Assembly (NCBI GenBank): GCA_910574285.1
Contig: CAJTAL010000015.1
Coordinates: 1 to 64,000, forward strand
Length of the DNA stretch: 64,000 nucleotides
Direction: 5' to 3'
Source: Lachnospiraceae bacterium
GTDB taxonomy: Bacteria > Bacillota > Clostridia > Lachnospirales > Lachnospiraceae
Shown: positions 1-7,905 of the stretch, piece by piece
Layout: the number at the start of each line of letters is the position of its first letter
How positions within the stretch are numbered: position 1 is the first letter of the stretch
Program-made: the position numbers and the translations under genes
The notes under the pieces: generated by a model
What the model was told of the DNA's origin: nothing
Seen by the model: only the letters and a program-made list of their open reading frames with translations
Database searches by the model: none

Positions 1-301
1 GTGTGTATGCCCCGAACCTGAAAAGCGGATTACGTTTCCCTTCTGATAAGCTACCATATTTGCTGTAACGGTGAAAAAGATTATAAATCGTTTTTCGGTT
101 TGCCTGTGTTTCCGGGGACGAAGTCTGCGCCACCCTTATCTGACAGGCAGCTTCAAAAGAAGCAAAATGATAAATGTTCTGATGGTTTTCCAACCAGCGG
201 ATTTCGCGTCTAACACATTTCATATAATTCTGGCTGTATCCATCCTTCTGCATGTCCTGAAGAAGATCTTCATAAGTTTTGTCTGAATGAAATAAATTCA
301 T
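1..301 (-). CDS. N-terminal part of a tyrosine recombinase/integrase (partial at left edge)
   Basis: The minus strand is open from an ATG at 301 to the window edge, giving about 100 residues that begin MNLFHSDKTYEDLLQDMQ. A strong ribosome site (GGAGGTG, complement of 308-314) precedes the ATG. The helical, charged N-terminus resembles the SAM-like DNA-binding domain of the tyrosine recombinases found in recombinase-trio elements of Lachnospiraceae. The catalytic domain lies outside the window, so the family call rests on the N-terminus alone. An inverted and direct repeat of AAGTTTGGATTT lies just upstream and could be its binding site. It points away from the mobilisable element to its right. 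Confidence 0.5.
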   Translation of the reverse strand, partial: MNLFHSDKTYEDLLQDMQKDGYSQNYMKCVRREIRWLENHQNIYHFASFEAACQIRVAQTSSPETQANRKTIYNLFHRYSKYGSLSEGKRNPLFRFGAYT

Positions 302-346
302 CTATATCACCTCCATCATTATGATAGCTGGAGATGAAGAAAAAAA

Positions 347-429
347 GAAATCCAAACTTTTTTCCTTCAAAACATTGCATTCATTGAGGTTATGAGTAAA
401 AGTTTGGATTTTTTTGAAGTTTGGATTTC
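347..429. repeat. Inverted plus direct repeat of AAGTTTGGATTT
   Basis: The sequence AAATCCAAACTTTT (about 348-361) is inverted at about 398-411 as AAAAGTTTGGATTT, and a third copy (GAAGTTTGGATTTC, 416-429) follows in direct orientation. Together they can form a hairpin or a cluster of recombinase binding sites in front of the recombinase gene at 1-301. Part of the repeat is also read in the tnpV-like remnant at 392-496. Confidence 0.55.
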
Positions 430-496
430 AGGAAAAATGAATAACATAAGAGCTTGTGCGAGGAAGATTGTATATGATGAAATCATTTACGCATAG
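392..496 (+). pseudogene. 3' remnant of a tnpV-like transposon gene
   Basis: A short frame starting at ATG 392 ends with the residues MNNIRACARKIVYDEIIYA before TAG at 494-496. From memory, this matches the conserved C-terminus of TnpV proteins of Tn4451-type elements, which end with a W-x-x-x-MNNIRACAREIV pattern. A full TnpV is about 110-130 residues, so only the last quarter is present. The N-terminal part was replaced by the repeat region. A terminator follows at 505-537, as expected for a gene end. Confidence 0.5.
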
Positions 497-504
497 ACAG
501 CAAG

Positions 505-537
505 GCGACAGGGAAAAGCTCTGTCGCTTTTCTTTTC
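505..537 (+). terminator. Intrinsic terminator after the tnpV remnant
   Basis: GCGACAG (505-511) pairs with CTGTCGC (521-527) and is followed by TTTTCTTTTC. It separates the remnant from the promoter of the MarR gene. Confidence 0.7.
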
Positions 538-577
538 GGGAAGCATCTGATTTAATAGTGATTTTTTTCTGAATATA

Positions 578-606
578 TTGACATGGCAGTAATGAGTTAC
601 TATGCT
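578..606 (+). promoter_or_regulatory. Consensus sigma-A promoter of the marR gene with operator dyads
   Basis: TTGACA (578-583) and TATGCT (601-606) are separated by exactly 17 bp. The palindrome AGTAA-TGAG-TTACT (588-601) fills the spacer and touches the -10 box. A second imperfect dyad, TTGTTACT/AAGTACAA, lies at 620-638 before the ribosome site. The placement suggests autorepression by the MarR protein encoded 44 bp downstream. Confidence 0.65.
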
Positions 607-649
607 ATTCGGCAGGAACTTGTTACTACTAAGTACAAAGGAAAAATAG

Positions 650-1132
650 ATGAAAATGGATGAACTCTTTGAAGAATACAACTGTGATACCGAACACAGA
701 GTACAAGCGATATTTTCAAGTATCTTTATACTACAAAATCGTATGCAGACAGCGGGTGAAAAACTTCAAACGGAAATATCCCTAAAGCAATGGTTATTAC
801 TTGCAATGACAGCTTGCTGTCCAGAGCCACGAACATTAACAAATATCGGAAACCTTATGGGCTGTTCCAGACAGAATATAAAAAAATTAGCTTTAACTCT
901 TGAAAAGAAAGGATTTGTCCGTTTGCTATTAGAGGGAAATAATTCTGTCCGTATTGAGCTAACCGATAAAGCAGGTCAATATGCCGAAGAAATAGGAGAA
1001 CGCCATTCACAGTTTTTGAAGTTGCTATTTACAGATTTCAACGAGGACAAAATAGATTTGCTTTTCCATCTTTATGTAAAATTATTTGTCGGCATAGGAG
1101 AAATTAGGCTAATGAACATTGGGAATGGGTAA
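650..1132 (+). CDS. MarR-family transcriptional regulator
   Basis: A 160-residue winged-helix protein. The central part (residues about 60-110) shows the MarR helix-turn-helix: a recognition helix region reading MGCSRQNIKKLALTLEKKGFV, then a wing and LTDKAGQYAEE. The ATG at 650 follows AAAGG at a good distance. It is the first gene of the cargo block of the mobile element and sits just upstream of an ABC exporter. MarR proteins in this position usually sense a small toxic ligand and control the adjacent exporter. The ligand cannot be read from the sequence. Its AT content is higher than that of the ABC genes downstream. Confidence 0.85.
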   Translation: MKMDELFEEYNCDTEHRVQAIFSSIFILQNRMQTAGEKLQTEISLKQWLLLAMTACCPEPRTLTNIGNLMGCSRQNIKKLALTLEKKGFVRLLLEGNNSVRIELTDKAGQYAEEIGERHSQFLKLLFTDFNEDKIDLLFHLYVKLFVGIGEIRLMNIGNG

Positions 1133-1239
1133 ACGTTTTTCATTATCACCCATAATTTGATTGCCGCAAACCGATTTAAGGATTATTTAATAACTTCTAT
1201 GCTACAATCGAATCACAAAGCGAAAGGAGCAATAAAAAA

Positions 1240-3627
1240 ATGTATTTACGAATACTAAAAAAAGACCTAAAGCGCAAAAGGGCAATGAACGTGATATTGC
1301 TGGTGTTTATTATACTCGCGTCGATGTTCATGTCCTCAGGCGTGAGCAACATCATCACCGTGACGACTGCGCTGGACAGCTATTTTGAAATGGCGGACGT
1401 ACCCGATTACTGGGCGATGAGCGAAAACAAATCCTCAGACAAGGACATTTGTGGGACACTTGAAAACGCCTCCGCGATAGACGAGTTCCGTATCGAGGAG
1501 TACGTCCGTGTGTCCCAGTCCAATATTACGCGGGCCGGCGAACCGCTTAACGATTCCAACGCCAATCAGATATTTGTATTACAGAGCGACAGCGATATGG
1601 GGATGAATTATTTCCTGGACGACGAAAATATTCTTAAAAGCGTACCGAAAGGGGAAATTTACGCTACCCGTTTCATAGAGAAAAGCATGGGACTTAAGGT
1701 AGGCGACAAAATTACTGTCGAAATAGAGGGCGTAAGCCACGAATTTACCTTTGCGGGCAGTTTCAAGGACGCTGTCTGCGGCACGGAATTGATGGGCATT
1801 AAAAGGTTTATCATGAACGGCGAGGAATTTGACGAATATATGTCCGACGAAACGATGAAAAATATGTACGGCGGGAAATTCTTATACATACACACCGCCA
1901 ATCTTGACAAGACCCTGTCCCAGATAGCGGATATATCCGACAGCTTTACCTTTGCGAGTGGCACGGATACACTGGGTCAAGCCTATATTTTTAACATGAT
2001 AATCTTGGGTCTTATCCTTGCGGTGAGCCTTATTCTTATCATCATATCCTTTGCGGTACTGCGGTTCACCATAGCCTTTACCCTCTCCGAAGAATTCCGC
2101 GAGATAGGCGTTATGAAAGCAATAGGCATACGGAACATAAAAATTCGGGGGCTGTACCTTACAAAATACTTCGCCATTTCCGTTGTCGGCGCAGCACTCG
2201 GCTTGATACTCAGCTACCCATTCGGGAAAATGCTTATTAGTTATTCCTCGGAGTCTATTATAATAGACAGCAGCAATAACGGATTTGTAAACATTGCCTG
2301 CGCGGTTCTGACAGCGGCTGTGATTCTCCTGTTCTGTCTCAGTTGTACGGGCAGGGTGAGCAAAATGTCCCCTATCGACGCTGTAAGGAACGGGCAGACA
2401 GGGGAACGCTTCCGCAAAAAAGGCGTTATGAGCCTTGGAAAATCGCGGCTTGGCACGACGGCTTTCCTTGCCGCAAACGATATTGTAAGCAGTCCCAAAC
2501 GCTACGCTGTCATTGCTTTTACGTTTTTTCTGTGTATGTCGCTGCTGATAATGCTTTCCAATGTCACGGCGTCTCTTAAAAGCGGAAAGCTGCTGAAATA
2601 TTTCGGGAATGCAGACTGCCACGCCGTTGCGGACATCGGCGACGAAGCTGTGAAATTTATGACCGTGGACGGACATGAAAAGGTTAAAAAATATCTTGAT
2701 GATATGGAGCAGACCCTTGCGGAAAACGGTATGCCCGCGGAATGTATGACGGAATATTATATTTATACGATGATAAGATACGGCGAATATGAAAGCAAGA
2801 CAGCTATACTTCAGGGTACGGGAACAACAATGGATATGTACGAATATTTAGAGGGTACTCCTCCCCAAAACAGCGACGAAATTGCGATGACAACCCTTTT
2901 GGCAAAAAAGCTGGGTGCGGAAATAGGCGATACCGTTACCTTGTCCTACCCGACGGGCGAAACGGCGGAGTTCATCATAACCGCTCTGTATCAGGCAATG
3001 GTCAACCAGGGCATATCCGTAAGGGTTCATACCGACTGCGATATCAACTATATCGCAGCAATCGGCTCCCCCAGTACGCAGATAAGATTTACCGACGACC
3101 CCGACGATAAGGAAGTATTAAGCAGAATTGAAAAAATCGAGGAGCTTTATCCTAAGTTTTCAAGCGTTAAAACAGCGGGCGAAACCGTAAAGGACACCAC
3201 CGGAGTCGGCGATGCCATAGACGCGGTTAAAAAAATGTCCGCCGTCCTTACGGTAATTTTAGCCGCACTTATAACCGTGCTTATGGCGCGTTCCTTTATC
3301 GCAAAGGAGCAGGCGGAAATTGCCCTTTTGAAAGCCATCGGCATTAGGAACGCCAAAATATATGGACAGTACACATTAAGATTTTTCATTGCGGTGGCGG
3401 CGGCTGTACTTCTTGCGGAGTTTTTGGGTATGCCCCTTACAAAGCTTTGCTTTGACCCTATTTTCGGGACGATGGGGCTTGAAATGGGCGTAGAATATAT
3501 GCAAAACCCTGTGGAGATATACGCAGTATTCCCCGTTATCGTCCTTACCGCCACAGCCGTAAGCGCGTTTTTGACCTCTTTGTACACAAGAAAAATCAAA
3601 TCCTCCGATACAGCAAGCATTGAATAA
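1240..3627 (+). CDS. FtsX/MacB-type ABC transporter permease
   Basis: A 795-residue membrane protein with one N-terminal membrane helix (about residues 17-40), a large outside domain, a block of three helices (about 245-365), a second outside domain and a terminal block of three helices (about 660-790). The FtsX signature around FREIGVMKAIGIR occurs in the middle and again near the end as AEIALLKAIGIRN, so the protein is a fused two-module permease. It partners with the ATPase that follows 18 bp downstream. Such exporters act on peptides or lipid-linked substrates, and with the adjacent two-component system a role in antimicrobial-peptide resistance is plausible but not shown. Confidence 0.88.
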   Translation: MYLRILKKDLKRKRAMNVILLVFIILASMFMSSGVSNIITVTTALDSYFEMADVPDYWAMSENKSSDKDICGTLENASAIDEFRIEEYVRVSQSNITRAGEPLNDSNANQIFVLQSDSDMGMNYFLDDENILKSVPKGEIYATRFIEKSMGLKVGDKITVEIEGVSHEFTFAGSFKDAVCGTELMGIKRFIMNGEEFDEYMSDETMKNMYGGKFLYIHTANLDKTLSQIADISDSFTFASGTDTLGQAYIFNMIILGLILAVSLILIIISFAVLRFTIAFTLSEEFREIGVMKAIGIRNIKIRGLYLTKYFAISVVGAALGLILSYPFGKMLISYSSESIIIDSSNNGFVNIACAVLTAAVILLFCLSCTGRVSKMSPIDAVRNGQTGERFRKKGVMSLGKSRLGTTAFLAANDIVSSPKRYAVIAFTFFLCMSLLIMLSNVTASLKSGKLLKYFGNADCHAVADIGDEAVKFMTVDGHEKVKKYLDDMEQTLAENGMPAECMTEYYIYTMIRYGEYESKTAILQGTGTTMDMYEYLEGTPPQNSDEIAMTTLLAKKLGAEIGDTVTLSYPTGETAEFIITALYQAMVNQGISVRVHTDCDINYIAAIGSPSTQIRFTDDPDDKEVLSRIEKIEELYPKFSSVKTAGETVKDTTGVGDAIDAVKKMSAVLTVILAALITVLMARSFIAKEQAEIALLKAIGIRNAKIYGQYTLRFFIAVAAAVLLAEFLGMPLTKLCFDPIFGTMGLEMGVEYMQNPVEIYAVFPVIVLTATAVSAFLTSLYTRKIKSSDTASIE

Positions 3628-3645
3628 TGAAAGGAAGAATCAATT

Positions 3646-4404
3646 ATGAATATTCTCGAAGTAAAGGACCTCTGCAAAACGTATATCGTAAACAAGCGGC
3701 AGAACAACGTATTGAAAAATGTAAATTTCACGATTGGCGAGGGAGAAATGGTCGCCGTTATGGGTCCGTCAGGTTCTGGAAAATCCACGCTGCTGTACGC
3801 AGTTTCGGGCATGGATAACTTTACCGCAGGAGAAGTGAGTTTCTGTGGGAAAAATATCGCAGGGATAGGAGAAAAAGAACTTGCAGCCCTGCGCCTTGAC
3901 GAAATGGGTTTTATCTTTCAGCAAATGTATATGCTGAAAAACCTCACCATATTGGATAATATCATACTTCCTGCAACGCAATCCAAAAAGCAGCGTGAAC
4001 CCCGCAGGGAAACGGCGCGGCGCGGCCAAGATTTCATGCGCAAGCTCGGCATTATCGACATTGCCGACAACGACATCAATGAGGTTTCGGGCGGTCAGCT
4101 CCAGCGGGCGTGCATTTGCCGCAGTATGATAAACAACCCGAAAATGATTTTTGCCGACGAGCCGACAGGGGCATTGAACCGCACTTCCTCCGACGAGGTA
4201 ATGGAAGAGCTTGTAAAATTAAATTCTGAGGGAACAACAATCATGCTCGTTACCCACGATGTTAAGGTCGCGGCAAAATGTACAAGGGTCATGTACATTG
4301 TTGACGGGAACATAAAGGGAGAGTACGACTTAAGCGACTGTTCCACACAGATAAGAGAACGGGAGCGCGCATTGAATAACTGGCTTCTGGAATTAGGGTG
4401 GTAA
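3646..4404 (+). CDS. ABC transporter ATP-binding protein
   Basis: A 252-residue ATPase of the LolD/MacB/BceA group. Walker A GPSGSGKST is at residues 40-48, the signature is VSGGQLQRA, and Walker B is MIFADEPTGAL followed by the H-loop VTHD. It pairs with the permease just upstream, and its ATG at 3646 is preceded by AAAGGAAG. The response regulator gene starts one base after its stop codon, so exporter and two-component system are one transcription unit. Confidence 0.93.
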   Translation: MNILEVKDLCKTYIVNKRQNNVLKNVNFTIGEGEMVAVMGPSGSGKSTLLYAVSGMDNFTAGEVSFCGKNIAGIGEKELAALRLDEMGFIFQQMYMLKNLTILDNIILPATQSKKQREPRRETARRGQDFMRKLGIIDIADNDINEVSGGQLQRACICRSMINNPKMIFADEPTGALNRTSSDEVMEELVKLNSEGTTIMLVTHDVKVAAKCTRVMYIVDGNIKGEYDLSDCSTQIRERERALNNWLLELGW

Positions 4405-4405
4405 T

Positions 4406-5071
4406 ATGGATATTCTCATTGTTGAGGACAACAAGGAGCTTGCCGACCTGCTGTGTGATTTTCTCCGTGCGGAAAATTATACAGTATCGGCGGTTCAAAC
4501 AGCCGAAGAAGCCTTGCTGCTGTACAAAAGATACGGCGCAAGGCTTGTCGTGCTTGACATCATGCTGCCCGATAAGGACGGATTTTATGTTCTGGAAAAA
4601 ATCCGCAGGTCGAGCAACACGCCCGTATTGATTGTAAGTGCGAAAACGGAAAAGGATGACAAGCTGAACGGACTGAATCTCGGCGCAGACGATTATATAG
4701 AAAAGCCATATGATATTGATATTATGCTCGCAAAAATAAGCGGGATTTTTAAGCGACGATACGCTCTTGACGAAATTACTGACGACAATATACGCATAAA
4801 TAAGGCGAGCCGTGCCGTTTACAAAAATGAAAAAAAACTTGAAATGACCACGAAGGAATTTGAGCTGCTTCTGCTTTTAATGGAGAATAAGGGCAGGGCT
4901 TTAAGCAAGGAATACATTTTTGAACAGGTCTGGGGCAGCGACAGCTTTTCAGAACAGCAGACACTGACGGTACACATAAAATGGCTGCGGCAGAAAATAG
5001 AGGACGCCCCCAAAAACCCTAAAAAAATAGTTACCGTATGGGGGGTGGGTTATAAATATGAAAGCGTTTAA
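4406..5071 (+). CDS. OmpR/PhoB-type response regulator
   Basis: A 221-residue two-domain regulator. The receiver domain has acidic residues E7 and D8, the phosphate acceptor D51 in VLDIMLP, and the conserved lysine in the IEKPYD motif. The C-terminal winged helix (residues about 125-220) carries the usual TTKEFELLLLLMEN and HIKWLRQKI segments. It overlaps the kinase gene by 14 bp, which points to translational coupling. Its place between an exporter and a kinase is that of a Bce/Van-like detoxification switch. Confidence 0.93.
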   Translation: MDILIVEDNKELADLLCDFLRAENYTVSAVQTAEEALLLYKRYGARLVVLDIMLPDKDGFYVLEKIRRSSNTPVLIVSAKTEKDDKLNGLNLGADDYIEKPYDIDIMLAKISGIFKRRYALDEITDDNIRINKASRAVYKNEKKLEMTTKEFELLLLLMENKGRALSKEYIFEQVWGSDSFSEQQTLTVHIKWLRQKIEDAPKNPKKIVTVWGVGYKYESV

Positions 5072-6281
5072 CAAAATTTTCTCCGTAGTTGCGATTGCCG
5101 TAATCCTGTTGTTTGTTGTAGTGAATATAATTCTTGCCGCCGACAGAACCAATGGGAGCAGGCAATATCGAGTGGAGATAAGCCGTCTTGTCCATGAAAT
5201 AGAAACGAATGGTTCTGCCGACATTTCCGAATGTGTGTACGTTACAAATATTGAACGATACGGAGAAAAATTTTACATCACGGACAGCGACTATGTTATC
5301 CGTGAAATAAACGGAGAACTTTATCGCTTTGATTACAATACTAACGGCTACTCCGACAAAACGCAGCTTACAGGAATTGTAAATGCTGTTCTCGGCGTTA
5401 TGGCGATTTTAATCATAACGGTTTTGCTTTATATAAAATTCGCAATTCTTATGCCCTTTGAACGTCTGAGCGGTATCCCTTACGAGCTTTCAAAGGGTAA
5501 TCTCGCCGCGCCGATAAAGGAAACGAAAAGCCGTTTTTTCGGAAAATTTCTTTGGGGGATCAATATTCTCCGTGAAAATATAGAACAGCAAAAGCAGCGC
5601 GAACTGGAAATGCAGAAAGAAAAGAAAACACTGCTGCTATCGCTCTCGCACGATATTAAAACGCCGCTTTCCGCTATAAAATTGTACTCGGCAGCACTGT
5701 CGAAAAATTTGTATTCGGACGCGGAAAAGCAGCACAAAATCGCTGAAAACATCAACGAAAAAGCGGAGGAGATCGAGGGCTATGTTTCACAGATTATAAC
5801 GGCTTCAAGAGAAGATTTCTTCAGCTTTGAAGTGAATATGGGCGAGTTTTATCTTTCGGAACTTGTTGAAAAAATCGCGGGATATTACAAGGAAAAACTG
5901 GCACTTATCAAAACAGATTTTATTATCGGAAAATATAAAAACTGTCTGCTATCGGGGGATTTGAGCAGGAGCGTTGAAGTGATGCAAAACATTATGGAAA
6001 ATGCCCTCAAATACGGCGATGGCAGACGTGTGGAATTGATTTTCCCCGAAGACGACGAATGCGTCCAAATTGCAATCATGAACGGCGGTTGTACGCTTGA
6101 GAAGGACGATTTGACGCATATTTTCAAGAGCTTTTGGCGCGGAGCAAATGCAGGAAACATTGGCGGCAACGGGCTGGGACTTTACATTTGCAGACAGCTC
6201 ATGCGCAAGATGAATGGCGAGATTTTTGCGAAAATCGATAATGACATCATCACCGTCACCACAGTTTTCGCAAGAGCGTGA
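5058..6281 (+). CDS. Sensor histidine kinase
   Basis: A 407-residue kinase with two membrane helices (about 8-27 and 107-130) enclosing a small outside domain of about 80 residues, then a HAMP-like linker. The H-box SLSHDIKTP has H198 as the phosphorylated residue. The ATPase domain shows an N-box (QNIMENALKYG) and the G-box GNGLGLYICRQL. It is the partner of the response regulator that it overlaps. The sensing domain is larger than in the short BceS kinases, so direct ligand sensing is possible. Confidence 0.92.
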   Translation: MKAFNKIFSVVAIAVILLFVVVNIILAADRTNGSRQYRVEISRLVHEIETNGSADISECVYVTNIERYGEKFYITDSDYVIREINGELYRFDYNTNGYSDKTQLTGIVNAVLGVMAILIITVLLYIKFAILMPFERLSGIPYELSKGNLAAPIKETKSRFFGKFLWGINILRENIEQQKQRELEMQKEKKTLLLSLSHDIKTPLSAIKLYSAALSKNLYSDAEKQHKIAENINEKAEEIEGYVSQIITASREDFFSFEVNMGEFYLSELVEKIAGYYKEKLALIKTDFIIGKYKNCLLSGDLSRSVEVMQNIMENALKYGDGRRVELIFPEDDECVQIAIMNGGCTLEKDDLTHIFKSFWRGANAGNIGGNGLGLYICRQLMRKMNGEIFAKIDNDIITVTTVFARA

Positions 6282-6388
6282 ATGATTGAAAATTGAAAAA
6301 GCCATGCAAAGGATAGGTAAATATATGCGAATCAATCACACAAGAGAAATAGCTTATTATTCGAAAATAATAGAGAGGTATTTGAAAA

Positions 6389-6559
6389 ATGAAATTAGAA
6401 TGGATACGCTGCCCCATCTGCGGTAGTAAAACTCGTGACAGAATTAGATCGGATACGATTATGAAAAACTATCCGCTCTACTGTCCGAAATGTAAGCAGG
6501 AAACGTTGATTAATGTAAAAGAGTTACAAGTAACTGTCATCAAAGAGCCAGACGCTTAA
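6389..6559 (+). CDS. Cysteine-rich KTR-type small protein
   Basis: A 56-residue protein starting MKLEWIRCPICGSKTRDRI, with a second pair CPKC, giving a zinc-ribbon pattern CPxC...CPKC. The KTR motif after the first pair is typical of the cysteine-rich KTR proteins carried by Tn916-like and related elements of Firmicutes. GAGAGG at 6373-6378 serves as ribosome site. The function is not known for the family; a nucleic-acid-binding or redox role is only a guess. Confidence 0.8.
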   Translation: MKLEWIRCPICGSKTRDRIRSDTIMKNYPLYCPKCKQETLINVKELQVTVIKEPDA

Positions 6560-6564
6560 GACGC

Positions 6565-6618
6565 AGAGCCGATGAACTTGTGAGTTTATATCATAGTTCG
6601 TTGGCTCTATTTTATTTC
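6565..6618 (+). terminator. Intrinsic terminator after the KTR gene
   Basis: AGAGCC (6565-6570) pairs with GGCTCT (6603-6608) with an inner GAAC/GTTC pairing, followed by ATTTTATTTC. It closes the cargo operon. Confidence 0.6.
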
Positions 6619-6637
6619 ATAAGGTTTTAAGCCAAAC

Positions 6638-6670
6638 GCCCACCAAATAAAAAAACGGCGTATGGTGGGC
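6638..6670. repeat. Inverted repeat GCCCACCA/TGGTGGGC
   Basis: GCCCACCA at 6638-6645 is perfectly inverted at 6663-6670 around an A-rich loop. It has no T-run and may be a regulatory or protein-binding hairpin in the long leader before the sigma-like gene. Confidence 0.45.
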
Positions 6671-6703
6671 GGTATTGCTATGCCCGAAAAGACTTAACAG
6701 ACA

Positions 6704-6740
6704 CTCCCCAGACCTGTTTTTAAGTTTGGGGAGATTTTTT
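6704..6740 (+). terminator. Strong intrinsic terminator
   Basis: CTCCCCA (6704-6710) pairs with TGGGGAG (6727-6733), directly followed by ATTTTTTA. No gene lies between this and the previous terminator, so it may be part of an attenuator series in the leader of the mobilisation genes. Confidence 0.75.
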
Positions 6741-6865
6741 ATGTTCTTTTTTCGGGCAGTTACTTATTTGTCCATACAACGCAATGTTCATCCATACATA
6801 GCATATCGGGGACTGGCAGGAAGCCAGTTAAAAAAATCCCTGCATATGTAAGGCTGCTTCTCGCC

Positions 6866-6954
6866 ATGAAAACAGAAATAGAATATCCCAATGGTAGAAG
6901 CTGCATTTCCTACAACCGTAAAGGTCACAGTACCTTTGCGGTTTTTATTTTGTC
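6866..6954 (+). promoter_or_regulatory. Possible leader peptide with attenuator hairpin
   Basis: An ATG at 6866 opens a frame beginning MKTEIEYPNGRSCISYNRKG. Inside it, CCGTAAAGGT (6916-6925) pairs with ACCTTTGCGG (6932-6941), followed by TTTTTATTTTG, which is a textbook terminator. A coding frame crossing a terminator resembles the translational attenuation leaders of resistance and conjugation genes in Firmicute elements. No clear ribosome site precedes the ATG, so translation is uncertain. The stretch 6741-7111 holds no other gene that I can support. Confidence 0.4.
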
Positions 6955-7040
6955 AATTTTTATCGGAATACGCCGCAGGGCTTTTTCTGATGTTGGCTGC
7001 CGTTCGCCGCCTTTTCCATCTGCATTAGTTAAACAGCAAT

Positions 7041-7064
7041 CTTCTTGACCTAATGGTCAAGAAG
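7041..7064. promoter_or_regulatory. Perfect palindrome CTTCTTGACC-TAAT-GGTCAAGAAG
   Basis: A 10-bp perfect inverted repeat with a 4-nt loop lies 48 bp before the sigma-like gene. No T-run follows, so it is more likely an operator for a dimeric regulator, or an RNA hairpin controlling initiation, than a terminator. Confidence 0.5.
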
Positions 7065-7111
7065 CATCGCAGGCAGAAGCCTGCTCAATTCAGATTGGAG
7101 GAAAAAGGAGA

Positions 7112-7537
7112 ATGGCATACAACAACGGACGTGAAGACAGGAAATGGCGTATCTGGAAAGAAGCCGAAGAAAAAATATTGCGGGAACATGGAGTTGATGA
7201 AACCACCATTGAGCAAATCCGCATAGACGACAGGGCAGACTTCAATTCCAACAGGCGGTTTTACCACTGGTCAAGCAACTTCGGGGAATACCTTGAGGGA
7301 ATGGCAGACAGGGAGAAGCAGGCGGAGGTAATGACCGTTGCCGATTTACTGGACGAAATTGAAAACGAAACCCTATATCGGGCATTGCTTACGGTGGATA
7401 GGCGTACCCTGCAAATCGTCCTGCTGAAAATGCAGGGCTATTCCACAAAGGAGATTGCCCCGCTTGTTGGACTGACAGCGGGGGCTATTTATGCAAGGTT
7501 AAACCATCTGCGGAAAAAGCTGCGGAAAATTTTATAA
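7112..7537 (+). CDS. Sigma-70-family (region 4) regulatory protein of the mobile element
   Basis: A 141-residue protein whose C-terminal 50 residues form a sigma region 4 helix-turn-helix (RTLQIVLLKMQGYSTKEIAPLVGLTAGAIYARL). The N-terminal half is charged and lacks recognisable sigma regions 2-3. Proteins of this type are standard in Firmicute integrative elements, where they regulate element genes. The ATG at 7112 follows GGAGGAAAAAGGAGA. It lies between a leader rich in hairpins and the mobilisation region. Confidence 0.8.
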   Translation: MAYNNGREDRKWRIWKEAEEKILREHGVDETTIEQIRIDDRADFNSNRRFYHWSSNFGEYLEGMADREKQAEVMTVADLLDEIENETLYRALLTVDRRTLQIVLLKMQGYSTKEIAPLVGLTAGAIYARLNHLRKKLRKIL

Positions 7538-7661
7538 GCGTCTAATATTTCCCGCTTTTCTATGGACTATTGGGTGAGGGATAAAATTCCCCCGCCCAAT
7601 TTTAAAAACGGATGTATAAAAAGTTTGTCCACAGGGAATACTAAAAGTTTTGCCAAATTTC

Positions 7662-7691
7662 TTGACATGGGTGCAGCCGCTATGATATTCT
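7662..7691 (+). promoter_or_regulatory. Predicted sigma-A promoter
   Basis: TTGACA (7662-7667) and TATTCT (7686-7691) with an 18-bp spacer. It would drive the broken small gene at 7724-7905 and perhaps the mobilisation genes further on. Confidence 0.5.
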
Positions 7692-7723
7692 AAAATACCC
7701 ACAAGGGAATTGGAAGATTGAAA

Positions 7724-7905
7724 ATGAAATAAGCGCATAGATTGCAGAATGGATTGTCAGCCAGCGGACAAAGCTGACCGCCGCCGAAAATAAACTTCTG
7801 TTTTCGGCTGATGAGTGGAATCATGGTTTTGAATTTCAAAGCCGTTACATAGCATTGCGAATCCAAGCAGGAGAAAACACTCCTGTCATTCGTGATGCCG
7901 TGTAG
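7724..7905 (+). pseudogene. Degenerate small element gene (frameshift and stop)
   Basis: From 7741 to the TAG at 7903-7905 there is an open frame reading IAEWIVSQRTKLTAAENK and ending NTPVIRDAV, clearly protein-like. It has no start codon: the frame is preceded by TAG at 7738-7740, and the ATG at 7724, which has a ribosome-site-like GGAAGA before it, is in another frame and meets TAA after two codons. A small deletion after ATG-AAA plus a CAG-to-TAG change would explain this. I do not recognise the family; its place between sigma-like factor and mobilisation protein suggests an element backbone gene. Confidence 0.5.

Noticed and set aside
347-429. AAGTTTGG repeats considered as a CRISPR array
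   Set aside because: Only three copies, in mixed orientation, with unequal spacing and no cas genes.
1882-2676. A 264-codon minus-strand frame inside the first FtsX permease gene
   Set aside because: It is the antisense shadow of a clear membrane protein, is rich in His/Tyr/Arg, has no ribosome site and no family motif.
3147-3812. A 221-codon minus-strand frame over the permease end and ATPase start
   Set aside because: It lies across the junction of two certain genes on the other strand and has low-complexity composition.
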